DNA from: Plasmodium malariae | Taxonomy: Eukaryota > Apicomplexa > Aconoidasida > Haemosporida > Plasmodiidae | Reading direction: 5' to 3' | Length of the DNA: 64,000 nucleotides | NCBI RefSeq assembly: GCF_900090045.1 | Contig: NC_041788.1 | Span: 1,302,001 to 1,366,000 of the forward strand | Part shown: positions 25,301 through 36,000 of the stretch, piece by piece | How positions within the stretch are numbered: position 1 is the first letter of the stretch | Layout of the letters: each line of letters starts with the position of its first letter | Program-made: the position numbers and the translations under genes | Notes under the pieces: model-generated | Databases searched by the model: none | What the model was told of the DNA's origin: nothing | What the model saw: the letters and a program-made list of their open reading frames with translations, nothing else

Positions 25301-28300
25301 TTTATTAACATTGACGTAATTTCCATTTGATGAATAAAGTATACAAGTAGAATATACACTTTTTAAAAAGTAACTACTAATATCTGCATTAAGGACCTTT
25401 GTACTACTACCATATAAGAAACGTATGGCTTTTCTTAAATCTAATATATCGGTATGATCGTATGTGTAATATGGTTTATTTCCCTCTTCATAATATATTT
25501 TTTCATGTTCTCCGGTGTTTTCTGTCCTTTCACAATTTCTAACACGGTTGTTTTCATTCATTTTGTGATCGTTTTTCCCATCCTTTTGATCTAAATTTTT
25601 TTTTCTTCCTCCCTGCTTCTCCTTCTTGTTATTTCTTCTATCCAATTCGATCATTCTTTGATAAAAAACAAAAAATTTTTCAAAAAATAACAAAATATAT
25701 TTTTTATAAGAATCTCTATTTGTTCTTGTAATATTGGTTATGGATGTAGTTAAAAAAGTTAAAAATAGATATAAGTCACATATGTTTAAATATTTGTTTT
25801 CACATATAAAAGACAAAATAGATAATATTACTTCGTCATTTGAAAAATAAAGAAAATTTTTTAACGTTTTCACATTTAATAAAAAATCACCACATAACTG
25901 ATAAAAATAATCATTTTTATAATTTACTATCTCGATGTGTTCATATTTTCTCAATGTGCATAATGTGTATAATTCCAAATAAATAATTTTTTCTATACAA
26001 TGAAAATTATATAAATAATATTTTTCTACTTTCATTTCTTCTAGTTCACATGTATATCTACCACCATATTTTTCTATTTCCATTTTTACAATTTTATAAT
26101 TAAAAAAAATATTTTCCTCTTTTTTATATGTTATGTGGTTATACCATATCTCTTCTGATTTGTTTATCTCTAACAACTGATTCCTCAAATATTGGAAGTA
26201 TTGTTCATTTATCAGTTCCTTTCTACCTTTCATCATGTTATTTACGCATATGAAATTATCCACATTAATATCACTGTGTCTGGTGCAATATGCTGGTCTA
26301 TTTTTTATTATTTGTTTCTCTTTATGTTTATCAAAATATGTTTTTAAACGATAATATTCCTTATTTATAATAAAATACAAATAATTATTATCACTTTTAT
26401 AAAACAACTCAATAAACTTCTTTATGTAAAATGTTTTCATACAAAAGCTATCTGTTATTAAAATGTTTTTTACAAATATACAATATAATAAATATTTATC
26501 TTCTACATGTGTAAAAATATGTTTAATGCACTGCTTTATCAACTCATATAAACTAAACAAAAAAAAATCATCCTTCTGAAAAAAGCAGTAAAATAAATAT
26601 TCTAACACGTTTTTATGACACATAAATTCCTTAGAATATTTTAATAACAATGACAAACATAAATATTTCTTTTTTTTTTCCTGATAAAAAATAATATATG
26701 TTAAATTGTTATAGACATCCTTTTTTATAAATGTATTTTTCTTGCTAGTAAGTAAAAGCTCATAAACACCTATGCAACTTTTCCATATTATTTTAATGTT
26801 ATACAGTGAATATTTCTTTATTAATTGTAAAATACTCTTAATTATAATTGCGTATAATTCTTTTAAAAATTCTATTTTCTTTTCATCACTGAAATAGTTG
26901 AAATATATTTTTAAATTATTTATATTCACACTTTCTTCACTGTTAACAATTTCACTTAAATCCGTAAGAGAAACATTTTCACAATTATATAGTTCTCTCT
27001 CAGGTTTAGCATTCTTACCTCCATTTTTTAGTAAAAAAAAATTTATTCTTCCATCTTTTATATTTCCCCCTTCGTCAAAGAAATGGTGATCACAATGATG
27101 ATTGTGAAACTCATTATTACGTAATTCGTCAATGGTACAACCTTTTTTCCTAATGATATTTTCGTCATTACCTCCTTCAAATAAATTATTTTCAAAGGCA
27201 TTTATTTTAGAAAATGTATTCCTAGAAACAAAATTGTTTTTTTGTTCGTTCATAACTTCATCATTTTCACAAAATTTTTTGTTTCCACAATTTTTTTTAC
27301 TCAACAAATTATCATTTTTTACGCATTCTTCTGTACAATTATTACTCTCCGATTTGTAAGAAAAAGATTTTTCATTTTGTTTATTCGTTGGAAAATAATC
27401 CTTTACACATTCAAAAATATATTGTAATCCTTCATTTTTCTGCAACCAAAAGTTTATGCTCTCTATACACAGAAATATAAAAAATGGGTTTTTACTATTT
27501 CCGCATAGTAAATTTTTTATTTTAAAAAATAACACGAAATAATCCAAATTATCATCAGTGCTAACATTTTTTACATTTTTATATTTTATTATTAAAATAC
27601 TTCTATATTTACATAATATTAAAAAAGGGTTCTCCTTTTTTTTTTCTTTTATAACATTATTGCATTCTTCAAGCATTTCCTTAATCTTTTTAATAAATGA
27701 TAAATATATGTTGTATCCTGCAATGTCTAAGAGTATTCCGTTTTCGTTCGTGTCTTCCCTTTTGTTTTTCTGACATTTATTTTTACATCCCTTTTCATAT
27801 TCGTCATTCAAAAACTCTATTTCACTCCCATATCCTATTTTATGTACGCCTCTATTTAAACCTTGTAAGACTGAACTCCAAATTTCATTTTCTTCAATTA
27901 CTGCAGTATACCCAGTTTTTGTTCTGTATTTTTTTTTATTGCTTGTTTTAGTTAGATACTTCTCGTCCGGTATAGTGCCATTTTCTGTTACATTAATATG
28001 AAAATAATTCTCGTAATTTTTTTTTTCAATTGTGCATTTCTTATTCTCAATGTTTTTCTGCTTTTCACTAACTTGTTCTTTAAGAACAACGTAAGAATTT
28101 TTTTGTTCGCTTAAAATATGAAGTATATTTCTTTCATAATTAATTACAATATTTTTCACTTGTTGATATATTAAGCACACATGTGTACATATGTCTTTAT
28201 CAAAAGGAAATTGCAACAAAATTTTTTTTAAATTTTTTGATATAAGAAAAAATATTTCAAGCATATCCCATTTTAATTCTAGTGTTGCGTTACCATTAAA

Positions 28301-28891
28301 AGTTATTAAAAAATTTGCAAAAATGTTTAAATAATTTTGATTTTTTTTTAAAAAATTGATTTTCAACTTGTTGTTAATGTACCATAATATATCTGTATAA
28401 AACATGCTAATATTATGTTCATTAAATATATCATGATTATTTATTATATATTCAATTACTAATGTTTTACAACTCATATTATAATGCTCCCTATAATCCT
28501 TTAAAAAGATATTTTTTAAAAAATGAAAAATTAATTTATCTTTCCACTTGTTGTTCGTAAATATATAAAAATTTATTACTCTAAAGGGATTGTTTTTAAT
28601 TTTTGCATTTTTCAAGAATATTATCAAATATATAAAATACTCACCAATTAATAAATTTCTTTCATCACATATTTCAAAATTCTTATAATTGTCAAAAAAC
28701 TGTGTTACATTTGCTTTTACATCTGTTACAGATATATTTATTTTTTTCCAGTATACAATTATTTCATCCTTCTTTAAAATATCTAAGCTGACAAAATTTG
28801 ATAAGACTGATTTATGAATGCTTGCTATTTTTTTCTCAATTTCCTGTATTTCTATTTTCTTGATTTTTTCGAAAAATCGCAAACCTGCCAT
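19307..28891 (-). CDS. THADA/TRM732-like giant helical-repeat protein (DUF2428 family)
   Basis: Single 9.6-kb exon, 3194 residues, mostly alpha-helical (HEAT/ARM-like) with Asn/Lys-rich inserts. The core matches my recollection of the THADA DUF2428 region over several blocks in the right order. These are WLSIKYICTLITSIVDF (about residue 1560; THADA has WVSMKEVALLLGTL), LLLYSKHVACQQYLADCLLD (HLLQSRHRGAFELAYTGFVK), RKSSNMCLALSSLAKS (about 1881; RRSAGIPFYIQALLAS), CLNIIKHIY and then LKSSSTSLYNILTKRL (about 1969; VRNSSTLLFSALITRI). Yeast Trm732 partners the Trm7 methyltransferase for 2'-O-methylation of position 32 in tRNA anticodon loops; the same role here is inference. Between the second and third blocks sits a KNKNTNVS repeat. 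The start is MAGLRFFEKIKK. Confidence 0.7.
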   Translation of the reverse strand: MAGLRFFEKIKKIEIQEIEKKIASIHKSVLSNFVSLDILKKDEIIVYWKKINISVTDVKANVTQFFDNYKNFEICDERNLLIGEYFIYLIIFLKNAKIKNNPFRVINFYIFTNNKWKDKLIFHFLKNIFLKDYREHYNMSCKTLVIEYIINNHDIFNEHNISMFYTDILWYINNKLKINFLKKNQNYLNIFANFLITFNGNATLELKWDMLEIFFLISKNLKKILLQFPFDKDICTHVCLIYQQVKNIVINYERNILHILSEQKNSYVVLKEQVSEKQKNIENKKCTIEKKNYENYFHINVTENGTIPDEKYLTKTSNKKKYRTKTGYTAVIEENEIWSSVLQGLNRGVHKIGYGSEIEFLNDEYEKGCKNKCQKNKREDTNENGILLDIAGYNIYLSFIKKIKEMLEECNNVIKEKKKENPFLILCKYRSILIIKYKNVKNVSTDDNLDYFVLFFKIKNLLCGNSKNPFFIFLCIESINFWLQKNEGLQYIFECVKDYFPTNKQNEKSFSYKSESNNCTEECVKNDNLLSKKNCGNKKFCENDEVMNEQKNNFVSRNTFSKINAFENNLFEGGNDENIIRKKGCTIDELRNNEFHNHHCDHHFFDEGGNIKDGRINFFLLKNGGKNAKPERELYNCENVSLTDLSEIVNSEESVNINNLKIYFNYFSDEKKIEFLKELYAIIIKSILQLIKKYSLYNIKIIWKSCIGVYELLLTSKKNTFIKKDVYNNLTYIIFYQEKKKKYLCLSLLLKYSKEFMCHKNVLEYLFYCFFQKDDFFLFSLYELIKQCIKHIFTHVEDKYLLYCIFVKNILITDSFCMKTFYIKKFIELFYKSDNNYLYFIINKEYYRLKTYFDKHKEKQIIKNRPAYCTRHSDINVDNFICVNNMMKGRKELINEQYFQYLRNQLLEINKSEEIWYNHITYKKEENIFFNYKIVKMEIEKYGGRYTCELEEMKVEKYYLYNFHCIEKIIYLELYTLCTLRKYEHIEIVNYKNDYFYQLCGDFLLNVKTLKNFLYFSNDEVILSILSFICENKYLNICDLYLFLTFLTTSITNITRTNRDSYKKYILLFFEKFFVFYQRMIELDRRNNKKEKQGGRKKNLDQKDGKNDHKMNENNRVRNCERTENTGEHEKIYYEEGNKPYYTYDHTDILDLRKAIRFLYGSSTKVLNADISSYFLKSVYSTCILYSSNGNYVNVNKGIFLYNYYLMNIIFILFKSTNKDMSIEVSVYCSDILNTIVDYFAYFDNINFFFFLFNVKTTWKEFYLISKEIFFKTASIILLKKQNLECLNKSFIPLMKSHRQVDHSFSAFLLKLCYISINCNSNITEKNKMNLLNNTNTNGSSSNNMTFINVHSLKLFVKEDVLSCNFFNHLNKFSDIGNNIRGNNTYLTNYINYLLSDNCKYNMSRNIYLYILENFINKIKKESIVKLTRHKDIENSEMYKLAYYINEFVSYLKDNINFNKEIENVELFRSFCEISLCKCSTYLNFDKYKLVHILINNVSASYSYLLLLKVHICTILYYLFNYLNILFLSSSNNFFYDCRGHLIFEKENEKEATSIIIWLSIKYICTLITSIVDFSFKFNIKYCVNCYKWSPDKESILIDKISTRKYEGEKNIEAENVTLICENKNISICFFNKTEIHFIIQNLLCLLLYSKHVACQQYLADCLLDVCKIIVIKTNEDMQTIPLFYIYIILHIFKSEKNTIKCIGENVNINEANMQQKEVSTNDITSNKSQQNIINDSYSIISENNNSNNFKILNRIIVSLNKKLTSKDENNVDISEFLSINFSNSYFNTENNEGGENMNINVSKNKNTNVSKNKNTNVSKNKNTNVSKNKNINRNYRIVDEKGNVINGDSCSKYFHDQRKFEINEKLNKLILDNKKINRNFLRKSSNMCLALSSLAKSYRIKEQYIIYNFIIRITLNYLYNGNNKYKKVICLNIIKHIYTIIDNKTLYEYINDIYKISLIYYKSKFFCLKSSSTSLYNILTKRLLAKLNYSYHVSSNMYYFCTGSKSRIFKNINLTFFDLLNSVNLLNIFLNVFMKKCTSLNNEFCSKYKFESFFDYSHFYAEFIPILIFLSNIIIFNNDDYFLLYSNKGDLSTTCNMYKILEKRTNYIVNNCWKAEIETNNEEGYNKKEISSDNATASYKTNYNFVDNISNVSIYFIFLKYFKKLLTFGNYFVQVLICRIITNVYLHIYLKLKKENLIFNFLNKVVINAVRKKKKNCYLLLFIEFVRRKETTILIDENKRKFRKMFFQFLSIFIKSNAYSVMLLILQILNILYSKIPITINKNVVVLLFNKISLYDNDMYIPVLINEFLMKITKTVNNFVSILDIYLSINNENYIESLLYNWLLNIKKRDKKEFQIKENELNKFSDYNSFKFFTNYNKKESIFITKKGICNRVMKHVYNEDRNQDDSGDIGQSVDEYTYIYLYLLLFEIIYMYDDNINIKKYCFSIILTVIKYISLENLFLFETMKQYYLKNVGKNYLDKYIISYSYLMCVKFFTSVKKEDREKGVITRCLPRGIFFKNIFDYIEQERKNRLSLLLTSGSNLNTYIYNFVYFYFLIFMNFFSLLYNKNSVTYTKYFIKAFLNYGVVEYNYDELEKEEKEMSKMSSHVENNHRKYKESLSKKEIFVKYYSAKNGLLNMKMEDIEKIENKRERFDMTYFANNNNCTSRYNYQMVTNNYMCNEDKEECNNISIDSCTKIYITNVHKKYSKWYKNDLNKYIQKIVYNKIIKQNITVDIIYIKNPLKHVRKYNLFTSFFIVLYSCIIFMLNDENELIRYKTKIVVLDFMNKNLVNISKYMKDMMCCEFFIYYISKFYSNISLYILTFCIYQTKGCIKNSFYYNPIKLFDQEKYNLYINNILLNHLFLFYYLYNIIMSTQKGACCMKYLHDVSNMQFNSSPIGHHRGRGSDNRIVHGHFEEVDNSIGNIDVIRGSNRNRSSNGISGSNINRSSNNNNCSSNSSGINEAKFHAKNKQCKTDVIDFYVFIDTLSFEKKEKTVNDLVFDSIIANISKYEINLSNHDIYLLNYRRTWKKIISNLRNKMYNSKDYNSVNSDEQQYITVFLSALRMHTISDIKRSLNDYLLLLHSEKKLDLFDSNILICLSNLFNKIIILLINLYIFFQKNIVLYYNSYFYDEINIIKTKTTFIYNTFKLTRYEINPFLLKTMELLLSILNSTYLKNNNFFSDIYTLLYSLKISI
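23397..23492. repeat. 24-bp tandem repeat, four copies
   Basis: Four near-identical 24-bp units (GTATTTTTATTTTTACTTAC plus ATTT) in frame in the THADA-like gene, coding an eight-residue NVSKNKNT unit. Confidence 0.95.
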
Positions 28892-29610
28892 TATTCACAT
28901 TTTATTGTAAAATTTTGTTGGTTTAAGTATTGTGTTTTTTCCCCTTAACCTAAATTTTTTACTTTCCCAATATATATATATATATATATATTTTTATGCG
29001 TCATTCCAAGTATTATTTTTATAAGCACAAGGTATTATATTTATATTTAGGAAACACAATCTATTATATATAAAATATGCTTTAAAATTAAGCAATATTC
29101 CAAGAGAAGAATATTTATATTACTTCCAATCATTTGATAATGCCTCAAACCCCAATCTGATAAAATATTTGTACGAATATTGTAGCAAAAACTTTATTTC
29201 ACTTTTATATATGTATACAACTAAATATGTTTATTAATGCCATTGTATGTATTTTTCTATGTAGCGTGTTGCTCAATTATTTGCACGCACCTGTATTATA
29301 AGTTATATATATATTAAGTTCATTTTTGAATTTTTTTTTTTTTTTTTTTGAATATAGTGAAAATTATTCTATTTATCACTTATATAACTGTAAATAGTTA
29401 CGTGATGTATGCATATTTGCATATATATATATATATATCAACATGTATTTGTGCATACATATAGAAACATTGACAAGATGTAATAGATGCTTATATTTAT
29501 TTTTATAAATGTTTAATAAGAGTTGGTGTTGCATAGATGAAAGAAAACTAATAATATACAAAAATGAATTTTGTTTTTCTTTTATTTTTATTCAAGATAC
29601 TCTCATATAA
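28892..29610. other. Divergent intergenic region, THADA-like / DHHC promoters
   Basis: About 720 bp between divergent start codons. It has a short (TA)n tract near 28975-28992 and poly(dT) runs near 29330-29349. Nothing else was seen. Confidence 0.65.
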
Positions 29611-29709
29611 ATGTTTCAAACAAAGGAAGCTAGGGCTCCATTCCTTTTACCGTTATACAAAGGTTACTTTCATCTTACAAAAATATATCTATCTATATAT
29701 CTATATCTA

Positions 29710-29741
<32 letters not shown>

Positions 29742-32191
29742 CATATAAATATATTTACGTATATTTATATACATGCAATTATATTTTTACAGCAATATAT
29801 ATAAAAAAAGTAATAATATGACATAAATGTGTTTTATTTTTTTTAGTTTACGAAAGCAACAACGTTTTTTTATGTCAAGGAAAAGTCATTACAGGGCCAA
29901 ACATACGTCATCTAATTTTTACCTATACTGTTATAATTATTACAGTTTTTCCAATCTATATAATTATGTAAGCATTTCATTTATAATTTTAAATAAGTAT
30001 ATATATGTAAACAAATTTACGAGAGGATATGTACTTACCTATTTCGAATAGTATAAAAATTGTGAACAGCCGTAAATATCAAGATCAGGAGAAGAAAAAT
30101 AAGACAAATTTATGAATATATATGAAATGATAAATGCAACTTTATTTTTACACAGCTGAATTTTAGTTATAAAACTGAGCCCACCTTTTTTAATAATATA
30201 ACATATATGCTTATATTTATAAATGAATAAACATATATGCATATGTATATAAATATATCACTGTTGTGTATTTATAGACACTCCCACATAGAAAGCCTGT
30301 TACAGCTAAGTCTTGCAATACTTGCTTTAACGACTTTCTTTCTTTTAGTTTTATTCTTCTTAACAACAACAGCATTTTGTGATCCTGGGATGTAAGAATA
30401 AAAATTAGTCAATAAGAATACAAAAAAAAAAAAAAAAAAAAATTAATAAACAATAAACAAAAAGAAGCAAACCAATAAATAATTGAATAATTCACCCTAT
30501 TAATTTCATTTCCATTTGCAGTATTCCAAAAAAGAGTTATGTTGACTTATCCCTACCGAAGGGAAGAAGTAAGATAAAATGAATTTAAACATGTTAGATA
30601 TACGCATGCGTAATTTTTATTATACCCCCTTTGGGCATAAGATTGTTCATCATTAATTTTGACATAATTTATTTCATTTTAGCTGCATTCACGACTGTAA
30701 AAATAAATGGCACAGTTATAAAAAATTATTGGTGTGGTAAGTCCTTCCTTCTTTTTTCTTTTATTTTTTTAAAAATAAAAGAACATACATTATTGTCATT
30801 TTATTGCTATTGCACTTTTACATAAAAATAATAGCATGTACAAACACTCTGTTTAATTTCCATTTTTACAGTTCACTGTAATCATTTTAAGGAACCAAGA
30901 AGTAAGCACTGTTATGTATGTAACAATTGTGTTACTAGGTTTGATCATCATTGCGTTTGGTAAAAATTAACAACAGGAAGAAATTACAAAGTACATTTGT
31001 GTGTTTTTACATCCTAATATTCACAATGTTAGTTATATTTTGTTTCATTTTTTTGTATATTAGTCATTAATTGTTAATCATTAATTATTAATCACTAATT
31101 AATAATCACTAATTATTAATCACTAATTATTATTTAGTAATTATAAATTAGCAAGTAGTAATTATCAATTATTTTTCCTTTTGATTTTTTAGGCTAGGAA
31201 ATTGCGTGGGAACCAGAAATTACCGTACATTTGTTTTTTTCATTTTAAATTTATCCATCCTTTCCATGATAATCTGTTTTATCTTTATTGGAACTTTTAT
31301 TGTAATGAATATTTATCTACATTCATTATAATATACATTTACAGTACAATGATAATATAATACTGTTATATTTAATGTTGTTTTTTCATTTATATATACT
31401 TTTTGCGTCCCACGTTTTTTACAGAGTTTGAGTATTAAGGAATATCAGAGCTTAACATTAGGATCAATTTTTTATATAATGTTTGAATATCCGCATATGT
31501 AAATTAAAAAAAATAAAAAATTAAATAATATCTCCAAAAAAAAGATATGACATATGTTGAAATATATAGTATGAACTATGATCTCGGTATATATTTAATC
31601 TTAAAAAAAAATAAAATTTATTTTTTTATGTGATACATGTAATTTTAAATTTTACACCTTTTTATTCTTTTCTTTTTTTTTTCCTATTTAGTGCACTTTA
31701 TATTATTTATACCGTACCATCATCCCTATTGTTAATCAATTTATTTATTTATCATTTAAAAATGATACTCAGTAATAAAACAACATATGAGGACATTCAA
31801 GGTTTATACGTGCAGCACAATCCCTTTAATGAGGGTAAAATATAATATAAATTCGTCTACATATAAAAGCAGCCTTATTTACGCAAGATTTGTTTATCAT
31901 CTACTGCCATTTATATAAAAACATATTATATATTTAATTTTTTTTGTATGCAGGAAAGTTATTAAATTTGAAGAAGTTTCTTTTTACACCTGTTAACAAA
32001 GGGTAAAACAATATTTTATTAAAAATAAAATTAAATTGTACTATTCCTTACGAACATGTACTTTTAATTTTTCTTGTGTCGTTTGTTATTATATTTTATA
32101 TTATTATTTATTTATTTATTATTATTATATTTTTTTTTTTTGTCGTATTAGGCATATAAAATGGACCGAAATTGTAAGGGTTACTGTATAA
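29611..32191 (+). CDS. DHHC-type protein S-acyltransferase (palmitoyltransferase)
   Basis: Eleven exons with consistent phases: 29611-29662, 29847-29967, 30278-30391, 30522-30568, 30683-30736, 30872-30959, 31193-31301, 31425-31498, 31692-31834, 31954-32002 and 32152-32191. They give 296 residues. After [10 protein letters not shown] and [15 protein letters not shown] come two transmembrane segments, then DPGIIPKKSY. The Cys-rich domain follows ([36 protein letters not shown]), then NYRTF and two more transmembrane segments. The DHHC is intact, with its Cys the acyl acceptor. It attaches palmitate to membrane proteins, typically on Golgi, plasma membrane or inner-membrane-complex surfaces. The start is the ATG at 29611, not the Met at 29564, which lies in a different frame. 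I believe this is a conserved neighbour of the PDE pair in Plasmodium, but I do not assign a DHHC number. Confidence 0.93.
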
Positions 32192-33049
32192 ATATAAATT
32201 TTTTGAAGAAACAAATGTGTTTTCCTCGTCCCTTCAGTATAGATTCTTTCTTTTTTTTATTTTTTGTTTACATTATTGTAATTTCTTATTTTTCAATTCT
32301 CCAACTTTTATATTTTCCTATTTTTTTATGTTTTTTAAAAAGAATAGAAAACTATACGTCCATCTTATATATTGTTTTAACCTTCCTTTTTTTTTTAACA
32401 CCAAAAATTTTTAAATGACATCAGATTTTCAATTATGTTAAAAAAAAAAAAAAAAATTAATTTAAAAATTAAAAATTCTTAAAGACAGAAGCAACATAAA
32501 TATAGAAAAAAGGAACGATAAATAAAAAAAAAAAATTGAAAAAAGAAAACAGAAAAATGAAAATGTTAAATTTAAAACAATAAGTAGCTGTTGCAAATTC
32601 TACCAACATAGGCGTATCTTTTTAAAAATAACATTAAAAAAATGTTAAGAAAAAAAAAAAAAAAAGAGAAAGACAGATTTAGTACGTAAATGTATTTTTA
32701 AAAAGGATGAACATGTATTAAATGCAAAATACTGTTATAATGTCTTAAAATAAAACGGCATAAAAAAAAATTAAATTAAACTAAATTAATAATATATATA
32801 CTCCCAGAATTTTCACTGAAAAAATAATAGCAATTAATGTATATATATTCAAGTGGTAAAATTACAAACACGAGAAATATCTTTTCATACATTTCTTTTC
32901 AAAAAAACTTGTCATATATTGCAAGCAAACAGTTTCGTATGAAGCAACATTAATATGATGCATTTTCCTCATTCAATTTACTTTCATAGTACCATTTTAT
33001 ATAATCGACTACAAATATTTTTTTATAAAATAAGCAGATGTTACCTATA
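32192..33049. other. Convergent intergenic region between DHHC and PDEbeta genes
   Basis: AT-rich 3' UTR sequence with many poly(dA) runs. No gene seen. Confidence 0.7.
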
Positions 33050-36000
33050 TTAATCAGAAATACTCTTTATAAAAAATAGCGTCAAATCGATATAACTTTT
33101 TTTTCTTTTGTCCATTCTTTTTTTCATTTTATCTCTTTTGTTCTCATTAGATGAATCGTAAACTTTGATTACTTTACCTTCTTTCATAAATTTATCCCAC
33201 ATAAGGCAGTTGCTGTGTAGTCTTTTTAAACAAAAATTCCTGAAAATAAGCAAAACGAAAATGCACACGTGTATACGTGCATACATACATACACATATAT
33301 ATACATGCACGTACTCGAGAGAAAGGACTATAAAATCCATTTTTTACAGTACTAGCTTTAATTACCTTATGAATTTATTGTCATTTATATATGTTAATTC
33401 TTCAAATAGAGGCATAACAACAAATTTTAAAAAGGTAATTTGAGATTGACAAACTTCATTATGCTTTGTTCTATCGCATAAAGGTGATAAAGGCATTTTA
33501 TTTTTTATCTCTTCATCTCCTTGAGAATAGAATTCACACAGTACTCTCTGACACCATTTATAGTGTTCATTCCATTTAACAGATCCATGAGATATATCTG
33601 CGCTTTTTATAATCATTTTGATTAGCACTAATAAATCGTCGTTATTCTTTATATAATCAAAATCTTCGTTCTCTCTTCTTATTCTAAATTTCGAAATAAT
33701 CTCAAAATGATGCTTCATATCGGTACTCAGAATTAACTCAATAATACACAATCGTATTAAGCGAAAGTCCTAAAGATTACGGAGGTGAAGATCAAATAAA
33801 AATAAGGAAAAAATATGTACACATGTGTACTTGTATGTATATATATATCTACTGTGTACGCACATACTTATATGTGTATTCATGCATATATTCATTTACA
33901 AACGCACGTATATATTCCTCCTATTGATAAGCATGCCAACAGAATTACCTTCTCCGAAAATGATTTTAAAAGGTTGCATTGATTTAGTTGTAAAATTTTA
34001 AATGTTATAGATGCATGATAATTTTCCAAGACACTGATATCATTATAAATAATACTTAATGGATGTAGACTATTAACAAAAAACAAATTATTATAACCCG
34101 GATGACCTATATCATGACAAATCCCTGATATGAACATAACTAATTTTATTTTATATTCCATGTGATCATAAATGCCTAATTTCTTACTCAAGCAAAAAAA
34201 TTTCTGTGTTACCTAAAAAATTGAAAAAAAAATATGAAACGTGTCAAATAGTCATGTATAAAATGGTGAAGAGCAAACTGAACAAGGTCCAAATGGCGAC
34301 ATGCAAAATAGTTAATAACTTTTTATTAAAATTATGAAAATTTTCTTTTCCTACAAATAGCTCAAGTTTCTGTGCACTTTACTGTATTAACCATCATATG
34401 TATTTTTACTATTTTATAAATATATTCATTGTTGAAATCTATAATTTTTTTTTTTTTTTTCTTTCTTACCATGGTAGCATGTATAGTATTATGGTATGGC
34501 ACATTGTTGTACTGTTTTTCAACAAAGGATAAAAAATTGATGATTGAATTAATTGGAATATCGTGTTCAATAGTAAACATCAGCGATAGATTAATATCAA
34601 AAAAAGGATAATTTGATTTTTCAAAATAACTCAAACAACTGAAGTCCCATTGAGACAAAATTTTGTTATCTATTAGTTGAATCATATTTGTTACGTGAGG
34701 AATGTCTATTTCCTTTAAAAATTTCTTAATCTCTTTTTTGTCTATATCTACCTTATCAACACATATACAATCATTATTCGAAAAGGATTTATTTAATTTA
34801 AAATCAACACGATCATTCTGATCCGCTAAATAATTGCTCTTAGTCTTACTTACATATGCTTCTATAAATTTCTTGTTCTGAATAAGAAAAAAAAAAAAAA
34901 AGAAAAGAAAATAGTAGCATGTAGATAATAACAAATTATCACCAAGTAGTACACAAAAACGCACAAATAATAATTAAACAGTTAGAACATATTATTCGAT
35001 TATGTATTATGGAGTATCTCAAAAAATATATGTATTTCCTATTATAATATTTTAATGTTATCCTTTAATCTTTACCTCAAGTTTATCGAAAGCACCGTAG
35101 TCAATATTATAAAGATTGTCTGTTTTTGTTAATGTTGATAAGCACTGTTCTAAAATATTAGTACAGTAAGAAGTTTTACTAAGCACATTAAAATTTACAT
35201 CATTTTCACTTTCTATTTCTAAAATGACTTTTGTGCACTGCCGAAAAAAAAATAAATAATTAAATATTTTAAAATAAATTAAAATAGAACAGTATGACAT
35301 AAACAACATAATAATATGTATCATTATCTTGTTCATTTTAGAATGTTCTAAAAAGTTCATCACATGTGAAAAATACAGATTTATTTGCACCTATATGTGT
35401 GTGCTATTTTACTATTAACTCATTGTATAAAAAAAAAATATATATATATAAATAAATATAGAGCTTCAAGCAGAATAAAGCATCACTAAAAGGATGCATC
35501 AATATTATAAATTATTTTACATAAGAAGTAAATAGAGAAGAGGACTAAACATGACAAAATATATATATTACCTCTTTTATCATCAGAATCAAATCTTCAA
35601 TTGCTGTTGAAACTTTTTCTTTATTACTTTTGTTATTTTTGTTCATGTCCGATTCTACTTTGTCTAATTTGTATCCAGTTATCTGCATTTTGGACAATCA
35701 CAAAGAAAAAAAAAGAAATAATGATGAATCAGTTTATAATATGTAGCTTATATAGACACTTGTGAATGTACGGGCATGGATATACATATATATATATATA
35801 TGTATGTACATATATATTTGCACGCCTAAACTTCGTTAAAAAGTCTTCGTTTATTAAATTTACCAGTAAGTTATAAAAAACGTAACGAATTTGCAATTCT
35901 GATGTATAACAACCCATATACAGAAGTACACACAGCATTATGTATTCGATAACTCGAAAAATCCTAAAAATTAAATAGAACACAAAATAGGGAAAAAACA

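Noticed and set aside
29564..29821. 85-codon frame as the DHHC N terminus
   Set aside because: Its frame does not join in phase with the next exon; the ATG at 29611 in another frame gives a continuous DHHC N terminus.
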